DNA from: Nostoc indistinguendum CM1-VF10
GTDB taxonomy: Bacteria > Cyanobacteriota > Cyanobacteriia > Cyanobacteriales > Nostocaceae
Reading direction: 5' to 3'
Assembly (NCBI GenBank): GCA_019359215.1
Contig: JAHHHS010000065.1
Span: 1 to 40,217, forward strand
DNA: 40,217 bases
In this document: positions 17,242 to 25,677 of the stretch, one piece after another
How positions within the stretch are numbered: the first letter of the stretch is position 1
How the letters are laid out: each line of letters starts with the position of its first letter
The notes under the pieces: model-generated
Databases searched by the model: none
Seen by the model: only the letters and a program-made list of their open reading frames with translations
What the model was told of the DNA's origin: nothing
Position numbers and translations under genes: made by a program

Positions 17242-17366
17242 TAAGGGACTTCCTGTTAAAAAAACATCCCATCCCTGGGAACGCTCCGCGAACCTAGGGC
17301 GCAAGGCCTTGCGCCCCTACAAATCTAGAAATAATTTGGGATAATTTATTTTTTGGAAGTCCCTTA
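17242..17366. mobile_element. MITE-like element with 12-bp terminal inverted repeats
   Basis: TAAGGGACTTCC (17242-17253) is repeated in perfect inverse as GGAAGTCCCTTA (17355-17366). The inverted similarity continues imperfectly for about 18 more bases, with TCCCA aligned on both arms. Read as TA target plus AGGGACTTCC end, it looks like an IS630/Tc1-type MITE. Inside is a perfect 20-bp palindrome at 17297-17316 (GGGCGCAAGG and its complement). There is no coding content. Confidence 0.6.
17297..17316. repeat. Perfect 20-bp palindrome
   Basis: GGGCGCAAGG followed by its exact reverse complement, inside the MITE-like element at 17242-17366. The same GCGCCCCTA motif recurs at 10681-10689 and near 27831. 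Confidence 0.7.
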
Positions 17367-17559
17367 AACAAGATACAGCGGTTCTCAGTTGAGTGTGCTA
17401 CAAGAACCCTTACCCGCAAGCGATGAGCTTGCTCTGATGTACATGATGTGATTAAGAAAAGCTATATCAGGCTAAAGGATGCAGGATTGCACATTTGTGA
17501 ACTGCTACAAATAATATGTATTACAGCCAATTGGAAACCTTGATAAAATACGAGATTAC

Positions 17560-19020
17560 TTAAGCTAGCCGCAAACCATATTCATCCTGAAAAAAGTTTA
17601 CAAGCCAATCTTTGACTTTGTGGGTTGCGCGACAATCATCTTCGTTATAACTTTGGATAATTTCTAGTAAGGTGCGATCGCCTGTTTCTAGCCACTGTTC
17701 ATACCAGTAAATACATTTAGCACCACTAGCTTCTTTTTCTCGCCACTCAAATCCTAACCAACGAGCGATCGCTTTGAGGGCATAGCTTTCTACGGGCAAT
17801 GCTACACTTTGAGTTAATTGTTCATATACATCCACAAATCGACTCAGTACAGGACGGACTAAGGAGGAAGGAGTGTTGTAAAGCCTTGCCAACCGTTTGA
17901 CTGTATCAAACTCGTAGACACAAAAATGATAAATTGGCGCTTCGGGATATTGCCAAACCAAATCCAAAAATTGCTGCCAAACTAATCCTTCGTCTTCTGG
18001 TTTATCTGCTAAAAACGAATAAAACTGTTCTGTATTAGCAAGTCTATCAACGACCAAAACTCCCAAAAGATAATTTAAATCCAAATCTGGCTGTGCTTCA
18101 ATGTCAAAGTAAAGCTCTACGGGGGCTGTGAAGGTAATATCTTTTATTGGTAGTGGGTATGGTAAGATTAAGGGTCGTCTTTGCAACGCAGATTGAGCTT
18201 GCACTATCAGCTTAGGTGCTACTTCGCGGTCGAAACCCACTAGGTTTTCTAAGGTGGTGGGACTGGTGTTAGCAAGAGATTCTACTGTTCTGATGGCTAT
18301 GTGTTGGAGTTGAGTGTAGCGAAGAGGTGTTACGCCTGGTAATAGTGAAAGGTGTTTTTCAGATTGAGCGATCGCATAACATTGACTATACCAATGGCAA
18401 AGATTGCACTTTTGCCGAGAAATAAACACTTCTGGGGGATTCGGTAACTCTAAAACTTCAATAAACTCCTCTAGAATCTGCTGCATCCGTGGTGTCCATT
18501 TGAACAGATCCACAGGATAATTTCTCTCTTTGGTACGCAATATCAGCCAAGCTGTTTCTGGTACAAAGTCTTGTATTGTTGCCAATACTTGGGTGTGAAA
18601 TGCGGCAACAACTTGATATTCTTGCTTAGGGCGCTTACCCAGTTCAATACTAGCCGGAACATAGATCCAATCACCAAAGCAGGATTTTCCTGGCCGTTTG
18701 ACGAGTAAATCTGGACGACTTAGCAAAGTGTATCCTTCAGAATAAGTTGCTAACAGTACTCCCTTATAGATATACTCAACCCCACGCTGCATCAATTCTA
18801 AAGTTGCTGCTTCTGCCGCTTCCCAGTTTCCATAAGAATAATCTGGTTGGTGATAAGTCACCTTTGCCAAAGCACTCAGATGATGAGCGATTTTGTCCTG
18901 TTGCAGTTTTTGCAGCAACTCATTGGGAGCATCGCGCTGACTTTTGTCACCGTGGATATCTAGAAAAGTCCGGCGTTTACAGCGTTGGTATTGCAGTAGG
19001 AGTTCAGCATTAATTAGCAT
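17560..19020 (-). CDS. TM0106-type RecB-like nuclease with DEDD exonuclease domain
   Basis: A protein of 486 residues with two nuclease modules. The N-terminal part (1-220) is RecB/Cas4-like. It has C14 in YQRCKRR, then SRPDLLVKR (D104), IELGKRPK (E126, K129), and a Cys trio C205-x2-C208-x5-C214 (CNLCHWYSQC). C14 plus the trio is the four-cysteine arrangement that holds a 4Fe-4S cluster in Cas4 and AddB. The C-terminal part (about 300-480) is an RNase H-like exonuclease domain. It starts with YFDIEAQPD (D-x-E) and ends with YNEDDCRATHKVKDWL, the ED(D) motif. It is cytosolic and presumably acts in DNA processing or repair; its biological role is not established. It is divergently transcribed from the cysteine lyase gene. 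Confidence 0.88.
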   Translation of the reverse strand: MLINAELLLQYQRCKRRTFLDIHGDKSQRDAPNELLQKLQQDKIAHHLSALAKVTYHQPDYSYGNWEAAEAATLELMQRGVEYIYKGVLLATYSEGYTLLSRPDLLVKRPGKSCFGDWIYVPASIELGKRPKQEYQVVAAFHTQVLATIQDFVPETAWLILRTKERNYPVDLFKWTPRMQQILEEFIEVLELPNPPEVFISRQKCNLCHWYSQCYAIAQSEKHLSLLPGVTPLRYTQLQHIAIRTVESLANTSPTTLENLVGFDREVAPKLIVQAQSALQRRPLILPYPLPIKDITFTAPVELYFDIEAQPDLDLNYLLGVLVVDRLANTEQFYSFLADKPEDEGLVWQQFLDLVWQYPEAPIYHFCVYEFDTVKRLARLYNTPSSLVRPVLSRFVDVYEQLTQSVALPVESYALKAIARWLGFEWREKEASGAKCIYWYEQWLETGDRTLLEIIQSYNEDDCRATHKVKDWLVNFFQDEYGLRLA

Positions 19021-19141
19021 CCTTTTAAGTTAACAAGAATTAGCACAATCTGGCAGTAACTCAGACAATTAATAATGGAGTGGGAGAATGAGGAAGATGA
19101 GAAACTAATGAGTAATCCAAAATCTACAATCTAAAATTGGT

Positions 19142-20335
19142 ATGACTAGTACTTCTGTCGCACAAACCAGCTTGCATAGCCATCGAGAGCAATTTCCCGC
19201 TTTAGCGAATAAGACTTATTTCAATTATGGAGGACAAGGTCCGATGCCCCAAAGGGCAATGGATGCTATGACTCAAACTCAGGCTTATGTTCAGCAAATA
19301 GGCCCCTTTGGCAATGAGGCGTATCGCTGGATAGCACCGCAGACTCAAGCCGCAAGAGAAGCGATCGCTTCGGAGTTACATATACCAAGTCAAACGATTA
19401 CTCTCACGCAGAATGTCACTGTTGGCTGTAATATCGCCATGTGGGGTGTTGAGTGGCGTGCTGGCGATCATATGCTGCTCTCAGATTGCGAACATCCAGG
19501 CGTAATTGCCACTGCACAGGAAATTGCGCGGAGATTCGCTGTGGAAGTTACTACCTGTCCTCTCAAAGCGACTTTAAATGAGGGCGACCCTGTAAAAGTT
19601 ATTGCCCAGCACTTGCGCCCTAATACCCGTCTTGTAATATTAAGTCATGTTTTCTGGAATACTGGTCAAGTTTTACCTCTTGATAAAATTGCCGAAGTAT
19701 GCAGAAATAATCATTCTTTTCTATTGATAGATGCTGCCCAATCTGTTGGTTTGTTGCCTTTAAACTTGACAGAATTGGGTGTAGATTTTTATGCTTTTAC
19801 TGGTCATAAATGGTTATGTGGCCCTGCGGGTGCTGGTGGTTTGTATGTGCGACCAGAAGCACGAGAAAGCTTAAAACCTACATTTATTGGCTTGAATGGC
19901 ATTATTGTGGATAGCCAATCTCAGCCTGTGGATTGGCTTCCAGATGGGCGACGGTATGAAGTGTCTACATTAGCTTATCCATTGTATGTTGGGTTAAAGG
20001 AAGCGATCGCAATCCATCAGCAATGGGGAACCTCACAGGAACGTTACGAGCAAATTTGTCAAAACAGTGAGTACCTCTGGCGGCGCTTAATAGCATTACC
20101 TGATGTCAAGTGTTTACGAACTTCCCCACCAGAAAGCGGTATAGTCTCGTTCCAAATTGCAAATAATCAGCCTCAAGCTAATCTCAAGTTAGTGCAATTT
20201 TTAGAGTCACAAAGAATATTAACTCGGACGATTGCCGATCCTAGCTGTATACGTGCCACTATCCATTACCTTACTTTAGAATCGGAAATTGACCAATTGG
20301 TTGAGGCGATTCAAAGTTTTTGCAAAATTAGTTAA
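19142..20335 (+). CDS. L-cysteine/cystine C-S lyase-like PLP enzyme (class V aminotransferase fold)
   Basis: A protein of 397 residues of the NifS/SufS-like fold-type I family. The PLP lysine is K223 in FTGHKWLCGPAG. The cofactor-binding Asp is D197 with Q200 in DAAQSVG. NYGGQGPMP (29-36) begins the fold. It resembles cyanobacterial C-DES (cystine C-S lyase of Synechocystis), which breaks cystine to pyruvate, ammonia and cysteine persulphide. This would supply sulphane sulphur for Fe-S clusters. It lacks the usual desulfurase active-site Cys loop near the C-terminus, consistent with a lyase rather than a SufS. The start ATG is preceded by non-coding DNA shared with the divergent nuclease gene. 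Assignment between lyase and a generic aminotransferase V is by resemblance. Confidence 0.85.
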   Translation: MTSTSVAQTSLHSHREQFPALANKTYFNYGGQGPMPQRAMDAMTQTQAYVQQIGPFGNEAYRWIAPQTQAAREAIASELHIPSQTITLTQNVTVGCNIAMWGVEWRAGDHMLLSDCEHPGVIATAQEIARRFAVEVTTCPLKATLNEGDPVKVIAQHLRPNTRLVILSHVFWNTGQVLPLDKIAEVCRNNHSFLLIDAAQSVGLLPLNLTELGVDFYAFTGHKWLCGPAGAGGLYVRPEARESLKPTFIGLNGIIVDSQSQPVDWLPDGRRYEVSTLAYPLYVGLKEAIAIHQQWGTSQERYEQICQNSEYLWRRLIALPDVKCLRTSPPESGIVSFQIANNQPQANLKLVQFLESQRILTRTIADPSCIRATIHYLTLESEIDQLVEAIQSFCKIS

Positions 20336-20337
20336 AA

Positions 20338-20402
20338 ATTAGGAGTTATAAGTTATCAATTTGGGAATTATGATTTTAACTTGTAACTCTTAACTCCTAA
20401 CT
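20338..20402. repeat. Imperfect intergenic inverted repeat
   Basis: TTAGGAGTTATAAGTTA on the left pairs imperfectly with TAACTTGTAACTCTTAACTCCTAA-like sequence on the right, filling the gap between the lyase and glycosyltransferase genes. The TTAACTCCTAA units are a common heptanucleotide-type Nostoc repeat and also occur at 29603-29623. Confidence 0.5.
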
Positions 20403-20406
20403 TAAA

Positions 20407-21513
20407 ATGGAACGCCCAATCTTATACTTAGCGATAACTAACCACGGCTTTGGTCATGCTACTCGCATGGCTTCTGTAGCTGCGACAATCCAAAAATTAT
20501 GTCCAGAAGTTCTGCTAATTCTGGTAACTACTGCCCCGCGCTGGTTGCTAGAGTGCTATATAGAAGGCGATTTTATCTATCGTCCCCGTGCATTTGATTT
20601 GGGTGTGGTGCAAACTGATAGTTTGACAATGGATAAAGTAGCGACTTTAGAAAAGTTGCTGGATATTAAAAAGCATCAAAATTCTCTCATTGCCTCAGAG
20701 GTTAATTTTATCCGTCAGAATCGCGTTAATCTCATTTTGGCAGATATTCCCTTCCTCGCTCCTGGGTTTGCCAAAGGTGCAAACATTCCCTGCTGGATGA
20801 TGAGTAACTTTGGCTGGGACTTTATCTACCGAGATTGGGGAGGTGAATTTACCGCAGTTGCAGATTGGATTAGTGATTGGTATTCAAAGTGCGATCGCTT
20901 ATTTCGTCTTCCCTTCCACGAACCAATGCAAGCTTTTAACAATATTACAGATGTCGGCTTAACAGGCGGTTCCCCCCGTCACTCTGCTGATAATTTACAT
21001 TCTCTTTGGGGAATAACTGCACCAGTAGAAAAAACTATTTTGTTGACCTTTGGCGGCTTCGGTTTACAGCAAATTCCCTACGATAACCTACGGCGATTTC
21101 CTGATTGGCAATTTATTGTCTTTGATCAATCTGCTCCTGATTTGCCTAATTTAGTGAAAATTAATGACCGCAAATACCGCCCTGTAGATTTTATGCCTAT
21201 TTGTGGGCGAGTCGTTTCTAAGCCTGGTTACAGTACTTTTGCTGAAGCCACACTATTAGGAGTACCCATTGTTACCATCCCGCGTGAGGATTTTGCCGAA
21301 GCAACTTTTATAGTAGAAGGCATAACAAATTATAACCAGCATCAAATTATCACCCCATCTGAGTTTTTTCAAGGAACTTGGGATTTTCTGTGTGAGTTAC
21401 CTCAATTGCCAAAGCAATCTGAACCAATTGCTAAGGATGGTAATGCAGCGATCGCTCATGCCGTAATTAATTATTTCGAGTCGAATAAAGTTCTTCAAAA
21501 AAACATAAATTAA
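20407..21513 (+). CDS. MurG-like glycosyltransferase family protein
   Basis: A soluble or peripheral protein of 368 residues with the GT-B-like two-domain layout. The N-terminal motif LAITNHGFGHATRMASV (about residues 8-24) is the glycine-rich G-x-G-H loop of MurG/UGT-like enzymes. The C-terminal half has LLTFGGFGLQQIP and then the donor-site-like KPGYSTFAEATLLGVPIVTIPREDFAEA. It is similar to the N-terminal domain of plant/bacterial L-arabinokinase-type proteins, which share the 'NHGFGHATR' opening. Donor and acceptor are unknown. It is followed after 2 bp by the broken small membrane protein gene, so the two form an operon. Confidence 0.82.
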   Translation: MERPILYLAITNHGFGHATRMASVAATIQKLCPEVLLILVTTAPRWLLECYIEGDFIYRPRAFDLGVVQTDSLTMDKVATLEKLLDIKKHQNSLIASEVNFIRQNRVNLILADIPFLAPGFAKGANIPCWMMSNFGWDFIYRDWGGEFTAVADWISDWYSKCDRLFRLPFHEPMQAFNNITDVGLTGGSPRHSADNLHSLWGITAPVEKTILLTFGGFGLQQIPYDNLRRFPDWQFIVFDQSAPDLPNLVKINDRKYRPVDFMPICGRVVSKPGYSTFAEATLLGVPIVTIPREDFAEATFIVEGITNYNQHQIITPSEFFQGTWDFLCELPQLPKQSEPIAKDGNAAIAHAVINYFESNKVLQKNIN

Positions 21514-21515
21514 TA

Positions 21516-22014
21516 ATGGGAGATCCGACAATAGACGAAGAAACGTTGGAATTAGGCACTCAAGATGTGCGTCGAGTGATTGAAAGACAAAAAGAAGAAC
21601 GGCAAATTTTAATCACTCAGATGAACATCCTATTTGTCACAAACACCGCATTATTAAGTTTTCTAACAATATCTAGACTAATTGCAATATTTAGTTTTTT
21701 CAGTGTAGTAGAAATATTCTTACTACTTTTTAACTTCATGCTACTAATACGATCTTTATTGCCACGCAAATTTTTTTGTCAGCCCCAACCTAGAAACTGA
21801 CGATTTTCAGAATAAATATTTGAAGTTTTCACCTCAATAATACCAGTCACAGATGTTAGTTAACTTGAGAGAGACTTATAATGAAAATCAGAAGCAAGTA
21901 GAGAATATTTCTCAATCATTGACATATGCTACTTTTGTAACTGCCGGAATCGCATTTGTTGCGTTGTTACATCAAGTAACAGTTTATTTCATTCCTGAAC
22001 TACAAAAACTATGA
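21516..22014 (+). pseudogene. Small cyanobacterial membrane protein gene, frameshifted and stopped
   Basis: The first frame (21516-21800) gives 94 residues: an acidic helix (DEETLELGTQDVRRVIERQK), then two hydrophobic segments (LFVTNTALLSFLTISRLIAI; VVEIFLLLFNFMLLIRSLLP). Removing one T from the T7 run at 21771-21777 keeps the frame open as KFFVSPNLETDDFQNKYLKF up to TAA at 21838-21840. The same frame then continues YQSQMLVNLRETYNENQKQV and on through a third hydrophobic segment to VTVYFIPELQKL, with TGA at 22012-22014. So one extra T and one nonsense codon break a protein of about 165 residues with three membrane segments. Its final TGA overlaps the next gene's ATG by four bases, which supports the reconstruction. 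Function unknown. Confidence 0.8.
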
Positions 22015-22235
22015 ATACCAACCAAGACGATATAACATCCTTTAAAAAGAGTTTACAACTGCCAGAGCCAGATCGGGCTAACATTACAGCTTTATCTCAC
22101 AATCTGCCTAACACACCTATCATTCCCGATGTCCTCAAAGAGTTTGTAAATGCGGTGTTAAGTCTCTTTAGGAGAAGACATACTCAGTCTAACGATCGAG
22201 CAACCGCAGAACAACAACCAAATCAAGCAGACTGA
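22011..22235 (+). CDS. Small hypothetical protein
   Basis: A 74-residue hydrophilic protein with no recognised domain. The only structured-looking part is an amphipathic stretch, IIPDVLKEFVNAVLSLFRRR (about residues 36-55), which could sit on a membrane surface. The tail is rich in Gln, Asn and charged residues. The ATG overlaps the stop codon of the decayed membrane protein gene in an ATGA arrangement, so it was translationally coupled to it and probably cooperates with it. With the upstream gene broken, its expression may be reduced. Confidence 0.55.
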   Translation: MNTNQDDITSFKKSLQLPEPDRANITALSHNLPNTPIIPDVLKEFVNAVLSLFRRRHTQSNDRATAEQQPNQAD

Positions 22236-22278
22236 ACGGCTAATTAGCTTTTACTGTCATCAATAATTACTGTTTTAA

Positions 22279-22692
22279 ATGACTCACTACCAAAAGCTAC
22301 TAAAAATTTCCACCACTGGTAAATCTTTTTACAACATTACTGCAAAAATTGAAGCCACAGTTGCAGAATCGGGAGTTGAAACTGGTCTTTGTACTCTATT
22401 TTTACGCCACACTTCAGCCAGTTTAGTCATTCAAGAAAATGCCGATCCTGATGTTCTTGTGGATTTAGCTAACTTTATGGCAAAACTCGTGCCAGAATCG
22501 GGAAAATACATTCACGATGCAGAAGGGCCTGATGATATGCCGGCACATATTCGTACCGCACTCACCCACACTTCTGAACATATCCCCATTAATCGTGGTC
22601 ATTTGGTACTGGGAACTTGGCAAGGAATTTATATTTGGGAACATCGCCAGCGCAGTCATTTAAGAGAATTGGTTATCCATATTTCTGGATAG
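22279..22692 (+). CDS. yjbQ: YjbQ/UPF0047 family protein
   Basis: A small soluble protein of 137 residues of the YjbQ family, which has been linked to secondary thiamine-phosphate synthase activity. The family signature is clear: FLRHTSASLVIQENADPDVL (about 42-61), then HDAEGPDDMPAHIRTALTHT (about 79-98) and GTWQGIYIWEHR (about 114-125). The conserved His and Asp residues probably bind a metal. Length is standard. It follows the small hypothetical gene by 43 bp on the same strand. Confidence 0.9.
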   Translation: MTHYQKLLKISTTGKSFYNITAKIEATVAESGVETGLCTLFLRHTSASLVIQENADPDVLVDLANFMAKLVPESGKYIHDAEGPDDMPAHIRTALTHTSEHIPINRGHLVLGTWQGIYIWEHRQRSHLRELVIHISG

Positions 22693-22969
22693 CCGATTCT
22701 CAAGTTTTATTTAAAATGGAGTTCTGTAGAGTTTAAATACTCTGGTTATCCCGCTTACCCTTTGGCTATAATCTCATAAACTTGCGGTGATATACATGAA
22801 ATAAATTTCGCCGCGATCGCTTTGTTATGAAAATTAATCAGATACACGCTAAATAATTCGTGTCAATTTGTAAATTAAAAAGTAAAGTTTATTTATGATT
22901 ATTTAAAAACCTACTTATTGCGATATAAACTAATATTTAGTGCAAGCTGTCTGGGCTATTTCAATTACT

Positions 22970-23719
22970 ATGAAGCAAGAACTGACACAAACTCATACTT
23001 TCCAATATATTGATGAAATTCTTGCTCAACAGTCTATTCAGTTGTTATCACTTAATCCCCAAAAGACATTAATTACCAGTTTTGCAGAATTGGGAAATTT
23101 GATTACTGAACAAAAAACCGAAATTGAAATTATTTTAACCCTTCAGGAAACTCTCGAAAATATAGTTCATACTCAGTTACAAAACTTTCCAGAAAACATA
23201 TTTTGGGATTTTGATTTTCTAGTCAGTAGTACGCTTAGACAGGCTTTAGTAGCAGATGAGGGTGCTATTACTTTTTTAAAGGTTTTTGGTGAAAAGATGG
23301 TTTCTCTGATCGAAATGTTTGGAAGGAAAACAGAAATCCGCTTCCGTTACGTTCACGATTTTATGTATGGGTTTGAGTGGGCAAGATGGGTACAAAAAGA
23401 GCCACAAAAACGCGCACATATAGAGCCTTTTAGTCCGGTTTATTTGGATTATTTGCTCAATAAAGGTAAAGAAATTTTACAACGGATTAGTCATGGTCAG
23501 GTCGCATCTTATAAATTATGTGACACAGGTTACCGCAATCCTTTCACATTTTCTCGTGAACCAGAAGATGAATGTCGTCTGCTAACTTATCTGGCTGAGG
23601 AGCAACTTATCCCAGTCGCAGTGTGGAACTGGAATGCTAGCCCGGTCTGGAACAAACCTTTCCAAGAAATGCGCCAGCAACTAGCATTAGAATTAAATAT
23701 TCAACCACAGAAACACTGA
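22970..23719 (+). CDS. Conserved hypothetical protein
   Basis: A protein of 249 residues from the ATG at 22970; a GTG at 22940 would add ten residues. I do not recognise a named domain. The N-terminal two thirds is helical and soluble, with QTHTFQYIDEILAQQSIQLL and NLITEQKTEIEIILTLQETL. A Trp/Phe-rich region follows: NIFWDFDFLVSS, RYVHDFMYGFEWARWVQKEP. The C-terminal part has SHGQVASYKLCDTGYRNPF and IPVAVWNWNASPVWNKPFQE. There is no signal peptide or membrane helix. It lies 20 bp or so upstream of the Nif3-like gene and is probably co-transcribed with it. Confidence 0.7.
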   Translation: MKQELTQTHTFQYIDEILAQQSIQLLSLNPQKTLITSFAELGNLITEQKTEIEIILTLQETLENIVHTQLQNFPENIFWDFDFLVSSTLRQALVADEGAITFLKVFGEKMVSLIEMFGRKTEIRFRYVHDFMYGFEWARWVQKEPQKRAHIEPFSPVYLDYLLNKGKEILQRISHGQVASYKLCDTGYRNPFTFSREPEDECRLLTYLAEEQLIPVAVWNWNASPVWNKPFQEMRQQLALELNIQPQKH

Positions 23720-23757
23720 TTAGCAATTAAAATTAAAAATTGCTAAAGAAAATAGTT

Positions 23758-24546
23758 ATGAAAATTGCTGACTTAATTACTTGGTTTGAAGCGTGGGCAA
23801 ATCCCGCTTGGTGTGAAAGCTGGGATAATTGCGGCTGGCAGATTGAACCAGGAGTATTGCAGGAAAAAGCACGGGTTTTAGTATGTTTGACACCGACTTT
23901 AGCAGTAATGCAGGAAGCGATCGCTCTGAATGCTAATCTGATATTTGCCCATCATCCCTTGATTTTTACTCCACCCAAATCTTTACGCACTGGTGAAGCG
24001 ATCGCAGAAATGGTAAGGTTATCCTTCACCCACAATATTGCTATTTACACTGCTCACACGAATTTCGATCAAGTGCAAGATGGTACTGCTGACGTTCTAG
24101 CTCAGATTTTAGAACTTAAAGAAGTTACTCCTATAGTACCGACACAAGGAGGATTAGGATATGGTCGTGTTGGTTTACTAGAGCCATTTCTGACATTACA
24201 GGAGTTACTTGCAACCATTCAAACTCGACTTGTTCCTCCTAATTTGATTTTTTCTCCAAGTGCTGATTTACAGCAAACAATTTCACGAGTTGCTGTTTTG
24301 GGTGGTTCAGGGGCTAGTTTTATTTCAGCCGTCGTCAAAAGTGGTGCCCAAGCTTATCTGACTTCTGACTGTAAATTTCATCAGTTTCAAGAAAGCCGCG
24401 ATCGCAATCTCATTTTAATCGATGCCGGACATTACGCTACCGAACGTCCGGCTTGCGATCGCTTGGTGCAAAAATTCCAGTCGTTAAACCTAGATTGGGT
24501 GCAATTAAGTCAAAAGGATGAGGATTTCCGCCAGTTTTTTGCTTGA
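23758..24546 (+). CDS. Nif3-like dinuclear metal-centre protein
   Basis: A protein of 262 residues of the Nif3/YbgI family, which forms toroidal hexamers holding paired metal ions; GTP cyclohydrolase I type 2 is an old annotation of the same family. Metal-binding motifs are present: FAHHPLIFTPPKSL, HTNFDQVQDGTADVLAQIL, and near the C-terminus DAGHYATERPACDRLVQKF. GGSGASFI precedes the last. A TTG 18 bases upstream opens the frame, but the ATG at 23758 gives the family's MKIADLI start. The biochemical role is not firmly known. It is the last gene of the rightward run beginning with yjbQ or the conserved hypothetical. Confidence 0.9.
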   Translation: MKIADLITWFEAWANPAWCESWDNCGWQIEPGVLQEKARVLVCLTPTLAVMQEAIALNANLIFAHHPLIFTPPKSLRTGEAIAEMVRLSFTHNIAIYTAHTNFDQVQDGTADVLAQILELKEVTPIVPTQGGLGYGRVGLLEPFLTLQELLATIQTRLVPPNLIFSPSADLQQTISRVAVLGGSGASFISAVVKSGAQAYLTSDCKFHQFQESRDRNLILIDAGHYATERPACDRLVQKFQSLNLDWVQLSQKDEDFRQFFA

Positions 24547-24719
24547 TTGTTTATGTTTGACTATATTTGTTGGATATTTGCTTAAAAATTTTTCTATATT
24601 TTAATGTTTTTAAATCATGTGCCATCTCAAAATTAGTACTAATTATTTTTATGCCTACTTATTTACGTATATTTACATACAAGTATATCTAAAATTAATT
24701 TTATAGCCCATTGTTGTGA

Positions 24720-24749
24720 TTGAAATCACTAATTACGTGTAATTATAAT
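24720..24749 (+). promoter_or_regulatory. Putative sigma-70 promoter with overlapping palindrome
   Basis: TTGAAA (24720-24725) and TATAAT (24744-24749) with an 18-bp spacer, 91 bp before the small gene at 24840. The boxes sit inside nested inverted repeats: GTGATT/AATCAC immediately (24716-24729), and AATTACGTGTAATT in the spacer. A dyad over a promoter is compatible with a repressor or activator site. Confidence 0.45.
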
Positions 24750-24839
24750 CACCTGATATTCATGTTCCATATCAACTAGCAGCAAAGGGAAATGTTTCAA
24801 ACTTGAGGTAAGGAATTTATTTACTCTGCCCTAACCAAG

Positions 24840-25058
24840 ATGATTCGCACACTCGTTGAATCTGCTTTCCAAACTGGATATCTTAGTGTTGAATCTGAGG
24901 GTTTACTTCATCAAGTGCTGGTCACTAAATGCTGGAAGGAAGAGGATTTGTCAGCCCTCGCAGCCCTATACGATGCAGTTCGCGTAGGTAAAATTAAACG
25001 AGAAGCGTCCTCGTCGAACGTGCTTATGGAATTTCCGTTACCGTATAAATCTTGCTGA
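24840..25058 (+). CDS. Small conserved cyanobacterial protein
   Basis: A 72-residue soluble protein beginning MIRTLVESAFQTGYLSVESE. It resembles short cyanobacterial proteins built of 'G-x-L-S-V-E-S-E.....L....D-L-x-A-L......V-x-x-G-x-I-x-R-E', for which no function is known to me. The C-terminal LMEFPLPYKSC looks slightly different from relatives, and a late substitution or frameshift in the last ten codons is possible. It stands alone, with a putative promoter at 24720-24749 and a large hairpin downstream (25066-25137). Confidence 0.6.
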   Translation: MIRTLVESAFQTGYLSVESEGLLHQVLVTKCWKEEDLSALAALYDAVRVGKIKREASSSNVLMEFPLPYKSC

Positions 25059-25065
25059 TACTCCA

Positions 25066-25137
25066 AAAGAAGCAGAGGGTAATTTTTTTATCGTCTTTAC
25101 TCTCTGCCCCTCATCTCCTTTGCCCCTCTGCTTCTTT
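25066..25137. repeat. 14-bp perfect inverted repeat with T-rich loop
   Basis: AAAGAAGCAGAGGG (25066-25079) and its exact complement (25124-25137) enclose 44 bp containing a T7 run and CCCCTC/CCTTTGCCCC units. It lies just after the small gene. It could act as a 3' hairpin, but has only a short T-rich tail (CTTTCACC), so I call it a repeat. Confidence 0.5.
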
Positions 25138-25261
25138 CACCTACTTCGTTGTCTTTTCGTTAGCCATCATCAGGCAAAAATCTTAAAAACTTAAAACTCT
25201 TTGAGTCTTATTGTTGAAAACCATCAAGGTCAGCAAGAGAATGAGTTAAGATCAGATACAC

Positions 25262-25459
25262 ATGGGTAAAAGTAAAGCCAAATCCCCGGACTTCCCAGTA
25301 ATGCCAATGAGTAAAACTAGGCAAGCTAAACAACCGCAATCAACGATTGTTTTAAAGTATTCTTTATTACATAATCGTAAGAATGACTCACCAGCAAATA
25401 TGAATCTGGTTAGGACAGCTTCTGAATTGTTTGACTTCTATGAAGCAGGCATTCGGTAG
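25262..25459 (+). CDS. Possible small hypothetical protein
   Basis: A 65-residue open frame starting ATG GGT AAA, rich in Lys and Ser at the N-terminus (MGKSKAKSPDFPVMPMSKTR). No domain, no clear ribosome-binding site and no recognised relatives. It is included only because it is the sole candidate in the 25.06-25.68 kb gap; it may be spurious. Confidence 0.22.
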   Translation: MGKSKAKSPDFPVMPMSKTRQAKQPQSTIVLKYSLLHNRKNDSPANMNLVRTASELFDFYEAGIR

Positions 25460-25677
25460 AATGAGCCAGAGGGAGATTGAGTTCATTGCTAGAGCAACCA
25501 TTGATTTATGACTTAAAATTTCCTAATATTTGACAACTACAAGCAAGTCTTGGGATTGAGTTATGAAGCATAGTTGTTCTGAACTGTGAAATTAACCTCT
25601 TAAAGGTGTAATGTAATGGGGTAGAACCCAGATTTTGACAGGTTTAACTACGTTGTTTAAAAAGGCAGAAACAATAC

